Origin: Pseudomonas sp. GM49
GTDB taxonomy: Bacteria; Pseudomonadota; Gammaproteobacteria; Pseudomonadales; Pseudomonadaceae
Reading direction: 5' to 3'
NCBI RefSeq assembly: GCF_000282355.1
Contig: NZ_AKJL01000098.1
Location: 1-36,105 of the forward strand
Length of the DNA stretch: 36,105 nucleotides
The notes beneath the pieces were generated by a model. It did not search any database, was not told where the DNA came from, and was given only the letters and a program-made list of their open reading frames with translations. A program made the position numbers and the translations under genes. Positions 34,610 to 36,105 of this stretch are shown in pieces; the stretch's first letter is position 1; every line of letters begins with the position of its first letter.

Positions 34610-36105
34610 TCAAGCCGGTTTGGTTTCTGCCAACGCCTCTTGCGCCAATTCCTTCTCGGCTTCCTTCAGATCATCTTCACTGATCATTTCCGCGATAACC
34701 CGCAGGCGCTCCACTACCCGTGCGTTCACGCTGCCTTCAGGGAATTCGCCATTCTCGTCCGGCTCGCCGGCCGGCTCGCCGACCAGCAAACTCAAGGCTT
34801 CGTCGGCCTGACGGACCGCGTAGACATGGAACTGCCCCGCACGCACCGCCGCCAGCACCTTCTCGTCGAGCATCAGCGTGGCGACGTTGGCGTGAGGAAT
34901 GATTGCCCCCTGCTCGCCGGTCAACCCGCGGGCTTCGCACAGACGGAAGAAGCCCTCGATCTTCTCGTTGACTCCGCCCACCGCCTGCACTTCGCCGAAC
35001 TGGTTGATCGAACCGGTGATGGCAAAGCACTGTTTGAGCGGGGTTTTCGACAAGGCCGAGATCAGGGTGCAGGCCTCGCCCAGGGAAGCACTGTCACCAT
35101 CGACATAACCGTAGGATTGCTCCAGGGCAATGCTTGCGGAAATCGCCAGCGGAAATTCCTGGGCATAACGGCTGCCCAGATACCCGGTGAGGATCATCAC
35201 GCCTTTGGAGTGAATCGGCTGGCCGAGGTTGACCTCGCGCTCGATGTCGACAATGCCGCTGCCGCCCGGGTACACCGTGGCGGAAATCCGCGCCGGAATA
35301 CCAAAGGCCGAGTCGCCGACTTCCAGCACGGTCAAGCCGTTGCACTTGCCGACCGCCGCGCCAGCAGTGTCGATCAGGATGATCCCGGCCAGCATGTCGT
35401 CGAGAATCCGCGCCGAAACCCGCCCGGTCCGCGTGGCCTTGGCCTTGAGTGCCCGTTCGATGTGCCCGGCATCGGTCATTTCATCGCCGGCCAGATGGCG
35501 GATGAAGTCCGCCTCGCTGACCAGTTGGAACAAATCACCGATACGCGCCGACAAGCGCCCCTGGTGCTCGGCCAGACGCGCGCTGTAAGTCGCCAGGCGC
35601 GCCACCGCATCAGCGGTCAGCGGCGCCATGCCTTCTTCGGAAGTACGGGTTTTGAGCAACTGGGCGAACTGCTCCAGACTCTCGTCGACCATCGGGATGT
35701 CTTCGTCGAAATCCACCAGGACGCGGAACATCTCCTGGAAGTCCGGATCGAGGTCTTGCAGCGTGTAATACAGCTGACGGGCACCGATGATGACGACTTT
35801 GACCTGCAATGGAATGTGCTGCGGCGTCAGGGTCACGGTGGCCAGGCGGCCCAGTTCACCGAGCGGCGATTCCATTTTCAGCTTGCGCGATTGCAGGGCG
35901 CGTTTCAGCGCATCCCACACGAAAGGCTCGCTGAGCATTTTGTCCGCTTCAAGGATCAGGAAACCGCCGTTGGCCCGGTGCAAGGCACCCGGTCGCAGTT
36001 GCCGATAGGTGGTGTACAGCGCGCCCTGGTCGGTGCTGTATTCGATGCGACCGAACAGGTTTTCGTAAGTCGGGTGCGGCTCGAACACCACCGGCGCGCC
36101 GCCGC
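34610..36105 (-). CDS. Lon-family ATP-dependent protease (LonB-like AAA protease), C-terminal part
   Basis: The frame is open to the right edge, so the N-terminus is missing. Visible are about 498 codons. The tail of the AAA+ module includes the Walker-B-like HRANGGFLILEADKML and a helical lid. The Lon proteolytic domain follows, with the catalytic Ser in DGDSASLGEAC and the catalytic Lys in GGVNEKIEGFF. The LonB-type family of about 800 residues (PA4576-like) fits better than classical Lon, because the sequence before the protease domain lacks the Lon pattern. A short acidic tail closes the protein (EDDLKEAEKELAQEAL). Substrates are unknown. Confidence 0.9.
   Translation of the reverse strand, partial: GGAPVVFEPHPTYENLFGRIEYSTDQGALYTTYRQLRPGALHRANGGFLILEADKMLSEPFVWDALKRALQSRKLKMESPLGELGRLATVTLTPQHIPLQVKVVIIGARQLYYTLQDLDPDFQEMFRVLVDFDEDIPMVDESLEQFAQLLKTRTSEEGMAPLTADAVARLATYSARLAEHQGRLSARIGDLFQLVSEADFIRHLAGDEMTDAGHIERALKAKATRTGRVSARILDDMLAGIILIDTAGAAVGKCNGLTVLEVGDSAFGIPARISATVYPGGSGIVDIEREVNLGQPIHSKGVMILTGYLGSRYAQEFPLAISASIALEQSYGYVDGDSASLGEACTLISALSKTPLKQCFAITGSINQFGEVQAVGGVNEKIEGFFRLCEARGLTGEQGAIIPHANVATLMLDEKVLAAVRAGQFHVYAVRQADEALSLLVGEPAGEPDENGEFPEGSVNARVVERLRVIAEMISEDDLKEAEKELAQEALAETKPA

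Overview
The window reads as a core-chromosome segment of a fluorescent pseudomonad (Pseudomonas fluorescens group). GC content is high, and short REP/REPIN palindromes built on a GTGGGAGCG...CTCGCGATGG core are scattered between genes. From memory, the gene order follows the P. aeruginosa PAO1 stretch around PA4536-PA4576. No plasmid, prophage, transposase gene or CRISPR array is visible.

Layout: (1) 1-2602: a DUF1780 protein, a small DUF3094 membrane protein, a 268-bp nested inverted repeat, and NADH dehydrogenase ndh. (2) 2775-3189: a minus-strand tRNA cluster transcribed Asn-Pro-Lys-Pro from a stringent-type promoter. (3) 3490-7869, minus: clpB behind a sigma-32-type promoter, then rluD-pgeF. 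(4) 8021-11085, plus: bamD, a small zinc-ribbon membrane protein, a gutted pilS remnant, and pilR. (5) 11143-15228, minus: a minor-pilin operon fimU-pilV-pilW-pilX-'pilY'-pilE followed by thiO, with fimT divergent from fimU. (6) 15861-23379, minus: murJ, ribF, ileS-lspA-fkpB and ispH, covering cell-wall, flavin, translation, lipoprotein and isoprenoid functions. (7) 23632-29594: rpsT (+), creA, proB, obg, rpmA and rplU (-), ispB and yjdM (+). rplU and ispB fire from back-to-back promoters. (8) 29798-36105: a small protein behind a probable Fur box, fklB, a DUF6482 protein, yqhA, an unrecognised 609-residue lipoprotein, a short conserved protein, and a Lon-family protease cut by the right edge.

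Most of the window is housekeeping. The unusual part is the type IV pilus section. The sensor kinase PilS survives only as an in-frame fragment. Its partner PilR is full length but carries Ser instead of Thr in the sigma-54 contact motif. The position normally held by the roughly 1000-residue tip protein PilY1 holds a 137-residue secreted protein with a DxNxDGxxD calcium-type loop. The five pilin-like proteins of the operon set and FimT still look intact. This suggests a pilus system that has lost its normal sensory input and tip adhesin, or has been repurposed.

Other points of interest are the cloverleaf-like 268-bp inverted repeat, seven REPINs of which two share an inserted dodecamer, and a second tRNA-Pro gene lying beyond a terminator next to tRNA-Lys. 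All homology statements come from reading the sequence and remembered families; no database search was run.
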